Below are positions 52,380-63,765 of a stretch of DNA of 64,000 nt, one piece after another; position 1 is the stretch's first letter, and each line of letters opens with the position of its first letter. Made by a program: the position numbers and the translations under genes. The notes below the pieces were generated by a model, which had not been told where the DNA came from, searched no databases, and saw nothing but the letters and a program-made list of their open reading frames with translations. Origin of the DNA: Geosiphon pyriformis (taxonomy: Eukaryota; Glomeromycota; Glomeromycetes; Archaeosporales; Geosiphonaceae); NCBI GenBank assembly GCA_016748015.1, contig JAAOMT010000372.1, forward strand, positions 241,400-305,399, given 5' to 3'.

Positions 52380-54520
52380 TTTTCATAAAGCCAACTCACC
52401 CAATAATCTAAATTACAAGATGTGGCTAATTATTAAGTAGTCATGTCTAACTACATACTAGTATAACCAAAAAATTTATGGGATATCACACTATTATACA
52501 AAGTACTCTTATCACAAAAAACATTAGTTAGTATATTATTATATTGTGTGAATACATTACTTATTTTGCCTATGGGTTTGCTGGTATTTCCACCACCATT
52601 TATTGATGTGTTATGTATTGTTATGAGTTGAAGTAACAAGCTAACAGATAGCAAGGGAGAACAGGATTGTAGGGTGATGGAAATAATCAAAGGAGAATTC
52701 AACTTTAAAGAGTGAATTAAATGAGTATGGATTCAATGTGTGAGATGAGTCTCATAAAATATCTCAGTCGCTATTTTTTTCAAAGGTAACTGGGGAATCT
52801 GAAGGTAGAGGGATAGTCCATACTGTCAACAATTGATTACTGCTGGTATTAATTCTATGCCTTCATGTCAGCACTCTTAGAATTCAATATCAGGTATCAA
52901 CTTGTGCTCTTTAGTCACGTTTATACAAATAGTTTTCAAATACTACAATTATTCAAACAGAAAAAGGCCAACAAGTAATCTTTTATCCTAAGATGTTCAG
53001 ATACTTGAAGGTAAAAAAAGGGAAATTAGTGATAAGAGAGTGATTGAGATGAAAGTTGTTATTTTTTTTTATTTAATTCTTGTCTAAGAGATGGTTTTCT
53101 ATAGCTAAGAGATTCATCACTTATATAGCTATTGAAAGTGGTCAATGATCAGATCAACGGTCAGGTCATTAATTAGGTTAATAATCACTATCTAAAAATA
53201 GAGTGGCTAATTATATGACATCAGTGGCTAATACATGTGATAACTAATAAAAATTATGGGTTTTAACCATAACAGTATGTTGAATCCAACAGATAGATTT
53301 CTTTTGACCCTGTTATGAATACTCATTGCTTTTTTCTATTCAGTTTGCAATTTGCAATACTCTCTTCACAATCTATTCCTTGCTTGAGTAACTGTCTATT
53401 TATACATCTTAATTAAAATATTATTGTTAGTCTTTAGGTTAATATTAGCAAAAGCATTAAATCTTCCAAATTGCTTATTGATTAATCCTCTACACAGCAG
53501 ATCTATGTTAAACATTAACTTGATGTATTCATTAGACAGCACAATCTTCTTATTAGTGTTTAAGGCTTTATGTTCCCCTTCCACAGTCTCTGAGAGGCAC
53601 TGTATTAACTTATCTCTTATGTCATTAATCAGTGTCTTGTCTTTTTGAATGTTCAGAAAGCACTCTCAAAAGTGCCAGTTGGTTTCCACTTCTTTGTAAC
53701 ACATTTTGCAAAGATTGTTTAGATATACAAGGGAATGTCTGTTGTATAGCACCTCTGCTGTTGACAGCATATTGTAAAATGATTTCATAATAAATATGCG
53801 CATTGCTAAAGAACCAGTTAAGGTGAAGTCTAATGACATTTTACCATTCCAGTTCTAAATCTTGGTTGTACATGCCCAGTTTATATCTAGGTTTAAGAAA
53901 CCTAATGTTTCTTGGATTTTGTTGTTGCCTATCCAATCCAAAGCTGCTTGAAAACTAGTTTGTTCACTCAGAAAATGTCTGATATTTAGATCCAATTCAA
54001 CTCCTCTGCTAAGGAGAATGTATGCAATTATCTTAGCATTATAAGTCCACTCCACTGTGTCAAGATTGGTAGATTTTTTGGCAAGTTTGTTAGCCTTCTC
54101 ATTTTTTAACAAACCAGTATGTGCAGCCACTTTGTTCATGTTGAGATCAATTTTTTTTTCCTATATTATTGCTCTGATTGCATTCCATGTATATTAGTTT
54201 AAAGTTTTAAGCTGATTTTTAATTAACAAAAGAGAATTTTTGGATAACCATTTTTGAGCTGTTGACATCACTGCTTGTGTTTATTATTAATTTGCATTTG
54301 TAAGGTACTGCTTCCAAAGCCAATAATACAGTCTTTGCTTCTGTTTTTGTTGATGACAATGTTCCATCAACAGCTACACCAAATTTGGCCTCTATTCCAT
54401 GTATTATGAAAGCAGCTGCCCTTCTTATATTATCAAAACCAGCTTTTATCAGCAAGCTATCTATTGATATTTCTATTTCTTTCTTAAGTCTTAACTTCTT
54501 TTATACAACTTTTTATTGTG
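52380..54520 (-). pseudogene. LINE alpha2 ORF2 C-terminus: RNase H and tail (split by solo LTR)
   Basis: RNase H is seen at 53855-54455 (TLSSTKTEAKTVLLALEAVPY; GLLKNEKANKLAKKS). The Asp-containing TDSQAM segment of alpha1 is disrupted (NTSSDVNSSKM). The tail CKMCYKEVETN, ALNTNKKIVLSNEYI and NNILIKMYK runs to the solo LTR at 53274 and resumes below 52619 (SNVFTQYNNILTNVF). Confidence 0.83.
52619..53274 (-). repeat. Family A solo LTR
   Basis: TGTTATGAG to AACCATAACA (656 bases) with no internal element sequence. GTAT at 52615-52618 and GTAT at 53275-53278 form the target duplication, and LINE alpha2 is continuous across it. This is the footprint of recombination between the two LTRs of a former element. 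Confidence 0.95.
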
Positions 54521-56830
54521 ATAATAAAGTGTTAGGGATATAAATGTAAATAGCATCTCTTTCCATTGTTTCCAAATCATCTGGTATTTGGTTAGTCAGT
54601 TTGTGCATTCCTAAAACTTCATATTGTGCTATATTAATATTCCTGTGTTCATCTATAATGATCATAGACTCCAAAATTCTGAACCATCTGGGAATTCTAC
54701 CACTATCATTTTGTCTGTATTTTCTTGTGAAGTCTATCCATGTCATCAACAACTCATCTTTGTTTTGTATCTAATGCAAGTACAAAATGTTCTCTTTTCT
54801 TAGTAAGCTTTTAACTTTGATGTAGATTGTACTCAAAAGTATGATAATCTTAATTAAATATGTCTGTGGTTTTGAAAATTCAGGTATCCCATGTGTATTA
54901 TCATTGTTCTTGAATAAGATGCCTCTTTCCTCCATTATCTGCATAATATTAGCTATTAGATTAACTCCTGGCCTAGATTGTTCATTGATAGAATATTCAA
55001 GCATACTATGAGCTGATTATCTTTGTGTCTGTAAGTTAACTAGTCTGATTTTTGTAGCCATTCTAACAATATCAGAACTGTTCAATCTAATCAACAAATC
55101 TGTAATCTTGTTTTTTGCTTGTATATCCTCAATTTTGAACAAGTTATACAAGAATGAGTGGTGCATGGCACTGGCTGGGAAATCTTGCCTTTTTTTTTAC
55201 AGTGGCTAAAATCTTTGAAGTTCATTTTCTAGTCCAACTATTTGGAATATAGGTCAATTGAGATCTGAATTCTATTGTAGGACTGAGTACACTATTAAAA
55301 ATGTAAATGGCCTGTTTTTCAGTAATGTGTTTTTTTCTGATAACTGTACATATTGCTTCAATATCAGATCCTATCATTTTTAGAACAGTTTCATTTTTTC
55401 CATCTGCTTTGATCTATACCTCCAAATATCGGGTATATATAGATGGATCCAGCAATTTCAAGATTTGTTTGTTTGGACCAAATTTTAGTGGTTCAATCAT
55501 CAATAATCTCTCTTTGGAGAGTCTAATCACCATAGTTTTGGTCTTATCTAAGTTAATCTCAATATCCACCATTCTAAAAGAGCTAACTGTGTCCAGAATA
55601 CTCTGCATTCCTTGTCTTGAGTTAGCTATCTATACTGTGTTATTAATAAAGGCTAGATGATTCATTGATACCAGCAGAGATTGTGTATCAGATTGATTGT
55701 CTCACTTTTTCTATACAACTGTCAATTTGTATCTATAACTATAATTGGCTTGTTTCATCTTACACAGTAAGAGGTCATAGAAAATTCTCTACATAATAGG
55801 TGAGTTTGTTTCCCCTTGATCTAGTTCATCTTGTACTTGATATTTGTCATTCAACCCAAATTCAGTTATGATTTTATTGCTTTTATTGTTGTGTATCAAG
55901 CCAAATAGCTTAGTAAACCTATTGTTTATCTTAATTCTTTTTAGTACAGCTTCCATAAATTTCCATTCCATTGAATTATATGCCTTTTTCATATCCTGAA
56001 ATGTAAACCAGGTCTCATTACCAAATTTTCTTGCATGTTTAGTGACAGCATTAATCACATGAATTGGCATTGCTGTGGAAGTATTCTTTAATACTAATGT
56101 ATTGTAACCTTTTAGGACATTGTGAAGTTCACATGCTTTTGATATTCTTGCAGTTAGAATCTTTGTTAAGATTTTTCTAGTGCTTTCAATGAGTGTAATC
56201 AGCCTGGTAATGTCAATATTGCCACCCCATTTTTTTGGCTTTGGAATCAATATGACTTGTGCTATTCTCTACTTCTTAGACATGTTTGCTGCTTTTATGC
56301 AAGCATTGAGCAATGTTCTTAGTTTAGACTTGGTGTTAGGCCCAGCCTTCCTCCAGAGATCAGCTTGAATGCCTGATGGGCCAGAGGCTTTGTTATGAAG
56401 TATGTGGCTCAATATGTGTTCAAATTCTTCTTCTGTTATTTCAGCTATTATACTGTTAAAGGCATGATCTGAAATGCTTTTAATTGGCTCAAATTTGTGT
56501 TTTTAACTTTTTCATAGGTCAGGCTCCAGGATTTTTGTTCTAGTCTATCCTTGGGCTTTTTTGTTTACTAGCTTTTTAATTTCATCAGGATCATCATAAA
56601 ATTCACTTTTTTCAATGATATAGTTCAATACAACTCTTTGTTTTTTTTTGTTTAAGATGCTTTTGATTATAGCTCCTTTGTTTAGATCAAAGTTTTGTTG
56701 TCTTCTGATAATATTGTCCACTATCTGTTTCTGCTGTTGTAGTCTGATCCTAGCATGCAGTGTTAATCTATACTTTTTTTTAATACTGAGTAATTCTGTA
56801 ATAAGTTTATCCTTTGGGAAAGTCATCAGA
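54513..56830 (-). pseudogene. LINE alpha2 ORF2: reverse transcriptase
   Basis: The motifs are QVILIPKPKKWGG, RKILTKILTARISKACELH, WFTFQDMKKAYNSMEW and QGETNSPIM. The catalytic box near 55640 reads AFINNTV, where FADD is expected, so both Asp positions are Asn. A stop then precedes IANSRQGMQSIL. The connector to RNase H (SLLRKENILYLH, WIDFTRKYRQND) is partly open. This fills the region deleted in alpha1 but is itself catalytically dead. Confidence 0.87.
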
Positions 56831-56862
56831 TATGCATTAATTATTTCAGGTTTTAACTGTTT

Positions 56863-58011
56863 TTATTTAGCCAACAACTGTATAATATTGTTATTATGTA
56901 TATCTGTATTGTTTACTCTTATTTGTTTGATTATATCAGCAACTATCTTAACAAGCTTGTGATCTATGTCTTCTTTCTTTGTGTGTGCAGATTGGGCTCC
57001 CACTTTCTTTTTTGGTAGACAGTTAGCAGTTTGTAGTACAGTCTCCTTGATTGTAAGCCACATTAGATTTAGATTATCATTGCTGTTATCTACTAATTTT
57101 CTTTGTGCTTTATTAGTCAATTGATTAGTTTTTTTTACATAGATTTCCCATTGCATTCCAGATGTTTTTTTGACATCAATCATAGTTGTGTTACTTTTTT
57201 TTCTCTCAGATCTAGATTTTTTATTGCCTGCCAAGATTTTGTCAGATTAAACAATTGTTACTACTGCTTTGTGATTAATGTTAAATGATTTATTAACATC
57301 AATCACCCCAATGTTTGTAACCAGTAAGACTGTAATTGCATCAGTAAACACATAGTCCAATTTTCTTTGTACTCCATTTGACACTCATGTTTTTTCTGGA
57401 TTGTTTATTGCAACACTTCATGTGTATCCACTAAATTCATATGTTGTAATGTTGTAGCAGTGGTACAAGCTTTGACCTTATTTGTAACATATGTTTCTTT
57501 GAGTGATTTAGATGACAGATCTTTATTCAAATCACTTGCAATTATGATTATCTCTTTGTTCTGCACAATGTCTCCCAAAAGTTTCCTGATTTCTTTAGCT
57601 ACTGCTTTCTCAGTAGGCAATTTGGAAGCAGACATGTACAGTCTCACTATGTGCATACTGATTTTACCTCTAAATTTTAACCCCAAATGTAACAGCCTCT
57701 CATGATATCCCTTGATTGTTTCTACATAATGTATTCAACATTTTTTGACCAGTATACTAACCCCAGTTCCCAATTGTTTTTTTGTACTTGACTCCTAAAA
57801 GGCATGATATTTATCAGAGCCAAAAAATACACCCTTTTTTTTGGTTGGAATCAGTTTAGTTTCTGTAATAATCACAAAGTTAAATTGTTCTTTAATTACT
57901 CAACATAGTATCTCTTTAGCTTTACCAGGATTATTAAGCTCTCTAACATTAACAGTACCAATTTTCCAAGTATTGTTATTGGAATAGTTCTGGATCAGAT
58001 GTGTTACACAT
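56863..58011 (-). pseudogene. LINE alpha2 ORF2: AP-type endonuclease
   Basis: The start is ATG 58011 (MCNTSDPELF). Endonuclease blocks include LKFRGKISMHIVRLYMSASKL, EIIIIASDLNKDL (AGDFN-type motif changed) and WASN-like and DYVFTDA sequence near 57340. The terminal Ser-Asp-His block near 57270 is degraded. The linker to RT (57234-56863) is open. Stops occur near 57405 and 57800. Confidence 0.83.
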
Positions 58012-58249
58012 TATCAGTTTCCATAAATTTAGATTCTCCAACAGTAGAACTGCTCCAGCTACTCTGTTTTTTCACTTGCTTCAATAACTTCAGAATGGGT
58101 TCTAATGCTTTTTTAATTTCTTTGATTTCTGATTCTGAGTTGTATGCTTTTTTTTCTCTGCCAGGTTAAACTTAAATGTAGTACTTTGGCTTGGTAACTT
58201 ATTTTCTATTTTTTCTTTTTCTTCTGAGATGTTACTTAGCTATTGAGTA

Positions 58250-60290
58250 ACTAATACTTCTTTTTCTTTCTCTACTGTTAGTCCAAGTTTGGCAGCAATT
58301 GTACTTAGCAGTTTTATTATTTCATCAATCTGCTGTCTCAATTCATCAATTTCAGCTTTCTATGGTTGGTTGACTCCTTTTTTTAATTGTTTTTTTCTAT
58401 TGTTTACTTGTGGACCAGATTTCTGAGTTTTGTTTGGATTGGTGTTATTTCGATTATGGGGCAGTCTGAGTGCAGCCATTTCAGCATATGATCTTCTACC
58501 AAAAGCTTTAATGTTTTCCTTTGGAACATTCCTCTTAATGTACAGTTTTGCCAATCTAATATTGTTGGTAACTTTCTTGGTATTCTTTTCTTTTTTCTTA
58601 TGTAGAGTAGGACATTTTGAAACCAAATGCCCCATCTGGTAACAGAAATGGTATTTTTTAGCATCAGTAGGCACCCAGTAGACCAGTGTGTTACCAATCA
58701 CCAAGGGTTTTTTGGTGGCATTGTTGCAGCTAGCTTTATTGTCAAATTCTATATAAGCACAGCTCACCCTTGTATAATTTTTGTTAGTTCTTGGGATGAA
58801 GCAAGATCAGGCTTTAATTTGATCCAAAGTGGTGTTCAAGTAGTGAACAGTACAATTCTGTGGTAGGCCTACCAATTTAGCTTCCCAGGTTTTTTTTTCT
58901 TCAATAATCTTTTGGGTACCAATCATTGGGTAAATTCTGACTGCATCTTTTTTGACCATAGTTGATCATTGGTTTACAGCTCTGGCTGCTTTTTTTTGGT
59001 TGTTGTATTCAACTACTGCTAATTGCCATTTTCCAGCCACTTTGATTTAAACATTTTTTATCTCACCAAATTCTTTTATGGCTGTTCCCACTTTTTTGTC
59101 TAAGATACCTAAAGAGATATCTCTCACCAGAACTTTTCTTTAACCAGCCATTTGGTTAGTGATGTCATCAGTAATTATCAAAAAAGACTCAATTTTTTCC
59201 TTTGTCAGAATTTTCTTGGCCTGATTCCTTCTAGTCACTTGGGAGAAATCTATTCTGATTTCTTGGTTCTTCACTATTACAGCCTCCAAAAAATAACTGA
59301 CATTTTCTAACAGATTGTAGATCCACTTAACTTTCTTTTCCATGATCTTTTCTGATATATCCAGAGCTGACACAAAAAGCACATGTCTTTTGGTTTTATG
59401 GACTATAGTTTTCTATCCTTTATTTTGGTTTGTTTCCATAGACATGAATTTTTTGCCAAGTGAATTACTACTATATTGGTCTAGACTAGGACTTGCCATT
59501 CCACTTGAAAGCCCTAATTCAGAGTTTTCCATGTTATCTAAGTTGTTATTAGGATCAGCTTTATTTTTGTTTGTAACAAACGGATTGTTTATTTGTTTCT
59601 CAATTTCCAACATAGAATTCCCACTGTTGATCCTGTCCAGAATTTCAGAGTTGTATTTTCTCAAAGCAACTTTTATTTGTGTAGCTCTTTCACCATCTCT
59701 TTTAGGTGCTTTTGGAGATTTATCCAATTTTTTCAAGGACTTTGAGGCCCTCTTTTTACTAGTTCAAGCTTTCATTTGGAATTTGTTGCTATTTCTGTCT
59801 TTGTTAAATATTGGTTGTAAAACAAAGTTGTTGGTTTGGGTAATTGTATTTTCGGCTGAATTTTCTTCAATTACTTGGTTAAATTTCTCAGTTAGCCCTT
59901 TTACATTTATTCTTCCAATGTGTTTGTATTTTTTGTTGGTTTTTTCCTCTAATCTGTTAGTTGTTATTAAAGAAAAGTCTGCTGCTCACCTATGTGAAGC
60001 TGTTTTTTTCGAAGTGTTGGCTATTCTAAAGGGTGTATTATCTCTGCTATTTGTGTTCACACTTCCAAATAGTCTACTAGTAGTTTCAAATCTAAATGGA
60101 AGTGTAGTAAGTCATGTAGTTTCCACAGTTAATGAATTTTGTGGATTAGTGTCAATGCCTTCTTTTTTAGCAGTAGGAGTTATGTTTCCCTCCACTTGGT
60201 ATTCACTATCAATAGTTTCTACATTTGTACTTTTTTGCATGACTGGTGTTACTTCACTGTTGATGTTGTTATTAAACACTTTTGAGTCTG
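58250..60290 (-). pseudogene. LINE alpha2 ORF1 (RRM-like and CCHC)
   Basis: It has the same order as alpha1 ORF1: a Ser/Thr-rich N-terminus, a charged region (59413-59736; KLDKSPKAPKRDGERATQIK), an RRM-like region near 59100 (KVLVRDISLGI), a SCFIPRTNKNY-like block near 58790 and the zinc knuckle CYQMGHLVSKC with KKEKNTKKV (about 58600). Several stops are present. The long plus-strand frame over 59342-60322 is an antisense shadow. Confidence 0.83.
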
Positions 60291-60425
60291 TTGTGATAAT
60301 AATAATAATTTATTATAATTAAAGATTTCTTTGCAAAAACTTATTTTTCAAATTTGAGGCATAATAAATTGTGTGATAGCAATCAAAAAGAGAAAAAAGT
60401 TTTTGTTCTTTTGTTGTTAGAAAAG

Positions 60426-61200
60426 TTGTCCAATAATGGCATTTAACCACAATGGGTTTTTTACCACATCTAATAATTAGCTTGCAAAGTTCATAGTCAA
60501 GTAGTACTTTAGCTTTTTTAAGCCATTCATTATCAACAATGATGGTATACTTTTTTGCTTTAGATACTTCCATATTTGTTTTAATGCTAATACCATTGAT
60601 GCAAACAAGAACAGCTTTGGCTATATTCAGACCTTTTTTTTTGTCACTATGTATATTGGTCATAGGTCAAATAGAAGGTTCATTAATTTTTCTTCCAATG
60701 GCTTCCAAAAAGTGTTTGGCAATTACACTGACAGATGATCCACTGTCTAGGATTAAATTAATGAAGTAGCCAGTTACTTGGGCTTTACAAATCAGAGGAG
60801 TGACATTGCTGTTGTTAGCAAATCCAGCTTGATGAAAATGCTTGTTAGTTTTTGGTGTCTTTTTTTTTGGTATTAAGAATTTGTGAAGATCTTTTCTGAA
60901 CTGTAGATAGGTTATTAGTTGACCAAATGTAATGTGTGCTGGGGTTTTCATGAGATTTTTAACAACAAAATAGAATCCAGATTTTTGTACAATTTCTGGA
61001 GGTTCTAACTTTAGAGGATTTTTAAAAACTTTAGTCTTTGGTGGCTCATTGTTGTTAGCAGTAGAAGTTAAGACTTTGTTGGAATTTAGAACGAAATTAA
61101 CCTTGGCTTTCTTTTTTTTTCTTGTTAAGTCAGAGGTGTTGATTGCCAATTTATCTATATCATGATCATTATCAGTTAGGTTAAAAACGAAAAAAAGGTT
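60426..61200 (-). CDS. Protease region, family A copy A3
   Basis: 60667-61149 carries TRKKKKAKVNF, FGQLITYLQFRK and the intact active site LILDSGSSVSVIAKHF, and closes at TGA 60667-60669 after EPSI. CCT and ATG follow, and the frame resumes as MTNIHSDKKKGLN with EWLKKAKVLLDYELC in 60426-60663, ending at the LINE alpha2 insertion. The stop is in exactly the same place as in A0 and A1. Confidence 0.86.
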
Positions 61201-61241
61201 TTTTTCTGATTGGCTTGCACTCTCACTCTTTGGAGGTGTGT

Positions 61242-62774
61242 CTACCAGTTTAAAGGCTGGTAAACAGTAGTTTTAACTAGGAAATCCTCTCCAAAAAAAT
61301 TGATGTTAGCATGATTGGGTTTTTGATTGGGGACATTGTTGTTGATGGTTCTATTGTTTTGATTGTCATTGTTTCTAAGAGCTGAAGAAAACAGGGGAAG
61401 ATTGTTATAATCTCTAAAGAAATGTTCAGTTAATCTATAGTGGTAACACACAGATGGGCCACGATTTTGTTGTCTTTGATATGGGGGTTGTTAAGATTGA
61501 TTAAAATGGGGTTCAAATCTGGGTCTTTGGAGTTGTTGATTCTCTCTAACAGCTTGGACTAAGAATTCCAGTAACCAGGCAAGATTAGCTGTAAGTCTAT
61601 CTATTAACTGTTTATTTGGGTCTTAAGTTTGGACAGCAAAAGAGGCAGCAGCCATTTGTAGAGCTAGAGCCATGACAGGAGCAGAAGCAAAAACTGGAAG
61701 TGTAGATTCCAAATGCATTTTTTGGTTATCTTCAATTCTTTGTGTCAGTTCAATAGCCATGTTCATTGTTGGATTGTCTTTTAAAGCTAAGAGAAACCAA
61801 AGAGCATATGATAGATCAGTTCTTAATCTTTTTGTGAAGGAATAGATTTTTTGCTTTTTAGTCTAGTTTCTTTCAGAGTCTCTATGTTTGATTAACTTTC
61901 TGATAGCTTTAGCATATTTAGTCACTACTTCTCCAGGGCCTTGGGTTCTTCTTTCCAATTCCATGCGCCATTTGGATATTAATATTGGGGTTCTGAACTT
62001 GGTCTCAAACCAAGTAGTAAAAGAGATATTTTCTTCTCCAGCATTGGTTGGTGTCCATCTGATTATTCAGTATTGAGCATTGGCATCTGTTTCTTGTGAG
62101 AACCAGGTAGCAGGAAAGCTTTGGAGATACCAACAATTTGGAACTTGTATTCTTCATCATACTGGTTGGCTGTAGCAGCTTTCTCAAAATCATTTAACCA
62201 TTTAATTGGATCTTGTACATCACTTCTAAATAGTGGTAGTGAGGTATTGTTTCTTTATATCTTGGAGGGTGGCCAGAATGTTTGCTTGCATGGGGTCATT
62301 AGCCATTTGTTTAGGGGTAACTGTTTATGTAGATGAGTTTGATTTACTTAATAAAAGGTCAAAAACAGAGGCAGTTTGGTAGCTTTCTTTTTCTGTTTCA
62401 AAAGGAGTTTTAGTTGTTTGATGAACAGTAATCCAAATGTAGATTTGATGATTCAGATATTCGGAATTAGGGGGCTGTTTTTCAAAGATTGTGAAGTATA
62501 AAAGTTGATTAATGCTGTTGTTTCTTTCTTCAAAGTTGTCTTCAAAATAAGCTTGATCAAAGTAATAAGTTGTATAAGCTGTATAGGTTTCAGCTAAATG
62601 CTTATTCAGGAACCAGTTCCAAAAATCTTGGAATTGTCTACTGGATTGATTTTTAATGAAGAAACAAATCAAGCAGGAAGACAAAGAATTAAGTTCAATA
62701 AAGTCTAAATTGTTTTTATTGTGTGCTTCAAAGTGTTCTTCTGATTGTTGTGGCAGGTATAAATAATCACTCAT
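61242..62774 (-). CDS. Gag, family A copy A3 (broken)
   Basis: The start is ATG 62774 (MSDYLYLPQQSEEHFEAHN), the best preserved gag start in the window. The frame is open to 62325 (QFQDFWNWFLNKHLAET). The middle part is damaged by small indels and stops (61450-62320). The zinc knuckle CYHYRLTEHFFRDY has lost Cys residues. The C-terminus VKTTVYQPLNW ends at TAG 61242-61244 after the slippery site. Confidence 0.85.
61248..61254 (-). promoter_or_regulatory. Candidate -1 frameshift site (T TTA AAC) in A3
   Basis: The minus strand reads CAG CCT TTA AAC TGG TAG in the gag register. Pol (60667-61149) lies in the -1 register. This is the third copy with the same heptamer and stop spacing. Confidence 0.75.
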
Positions 62775-62826
62775 ACAATAAAAAACAAAGTGGATTTTAA
62801 CAATCTCACAAGGAGCACCACTTTTA

Positions 62827-63554
62827 TGTTACAGATTAAAGTAACAAGCTAATGGATAGCAAGTGAGAACAGGATTGTATGGTAATGAAAGGAATCAAAA
62901 AGAATTCAACTTCAAAGAGCGAATTGAATAAGTATGGATTCAATATGTAAGATCAGTCTCATAAAATATCTCAGTCACTATACTTTTCAAAGATAACTGG
63001 AGAATCTGAAAGTAGAGGGATAGTCTGTACTATCAACAAATGATCATGCCTGGTATAATTCTATGTCTTACATTGGTGCTCTTAGAATTCAATATTAGGT
63101 ATTAGATGTACTCTTCAGTTATGTTTTATTCAATAATCTTCAAATACTGCAATTACACATTTCAGGAAAAGAGTAAGAAATAACCAACAAGTAATTTTTT
63201 ATTTTTAAGATGTTCAGATACTTGAAAGTAGGGAAAGAGAAATTAGTGATAAGAGAGAGATTGAGATGAAAGTTGTTATTTTATTTATTTGATTTTCTTG
63301 ATTTCTTATATGCTTTTCTATAGCTAAAAGAATCATTACTTATATAGTTATCAAAAGTGGTCAATAATCAGATCAATGGTCAGGTTAATGATCAGATCAA
63401 TAATTAGGTCAATGATCAGGTCATTAATCAGATCAATAGTCAGGTCATTAATCAGATCAATAATCACTTTCTAAAAATAGAATGGTTAATTTATATAACA
63501 TCAGTGGCTAATACATGTGATAATTAATAAGAAATATAAGTTTTAATCATAACA
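62827..63554 (-). repeat. 5' LTR of family A copy A3
   Basis: It runs from TGTTACAG to AATCATAACA, 728 bases. It is longer than other family A LTRs because the 10-12 base GATCA/GGTCAAT repeat block (about 63358-63466) is expanded. The following CTAT continues a LINE alpha endonuclease sequence. Confidence 0.9.
63358..63466. repeat. Short tandem repeats in family A LTR
   Basis: About nine degenerate units of the type AATCAGRTCAAT occur head to tail. Other LTR copies carry roughly three to five units in the same place upstream of the TATA box. Confidence 0.8.
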
Positions 63555-63765
63555 CTATGATTATCTTTTTGTTTTACATAATGTTCTCCAAAAGTTTTCT
63601 GATTTCTTTAGCTACTGCTTTCTCAATAGGCAATTTGGAAGCAGACATGTACACCCCAACTATATGCACACTGATTTTTCCTCTAAATCTCAACACTAAG
63701 TGTAACAGTCTTCCATGATATCCTCTAATTGTTTTCACATAATAAATCCAATATTTTTTAACCAG
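63555..63765 (-). pseudogene. LINE alpha fragment (endonuclease region)
   Basis: It matches alpha1 46290-46505 and alpha2 57540-57750 (AVAKEIRKLL, LRFRGKISVHIV on the minus strand). It is bounded by the A3 LTR on the left and breaks at ACCAGT near 63765, where sister copies continue. It contributes the insertion site of A3. Confidence 0.85.

Larger units (their letters stand above)
49864..60412 (-). mobile_element. LINE family alpha, copy alpha2 (full-length, with two inserts)
   Basis: It has the same organisation as alpha1, with its poly-A side at 49864 and 5' edge near 60412. LINE beta1 (49935-52371) sits in its 3' UTR and a family A solo LTR (52619-53274) sits in the ORF2 C-terminus. Subtracting these leaves about 7.5 kb, matching alpha1. 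Confidence 0.92.
49851..60425. repeat. Target-site duplication of LINE alpha2
   Basis: GTTGCTAGAAGAG (49851-49863) and GTTGTTAGAAAAG (60413-60425) flank LINE alpha2. Both mismatches are transitions. A3 pol is contiguous across them. Confidence 0.82.
31626..63554 (-). mobile_element. Family A copy A3 (split by A1, LINE alpha1 and LINE alpha2)
   Basis: A3 is in four pieces: about 31626-34182 (ORF3 fragment, IN, RNase H, RT), 41824-41872 (RT entry), 49171-49863 (PR-RT linker) and 60413-63554 (protease, gag and 5' LTR). The order is continuous when the inserts are removed, and each break carries a target duplication. The 3' LTR is missing at the junction with A2. The bases CTAT after its 5' LTR continue into a LINE alpha fragment. 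Confidence 0.88.

Noticed and set aside
51812-52411. 199-residue plus-strand frame, and its counterpart 27249-27800 on the minus strand
   Set aside because: Both are antisense to LINE beta ORF1, which has the family match.
59342-60322. 326-residue plus-strand frame with hydrophobic, membrane-like sequence
   Set aside because: It is the antisense of LINE alpha2 ORF1; the minus strand carries the conserved ORF1 blocks. Hydrophobic shadows are expected opposite Lys/Asn/Ser-rich genes.
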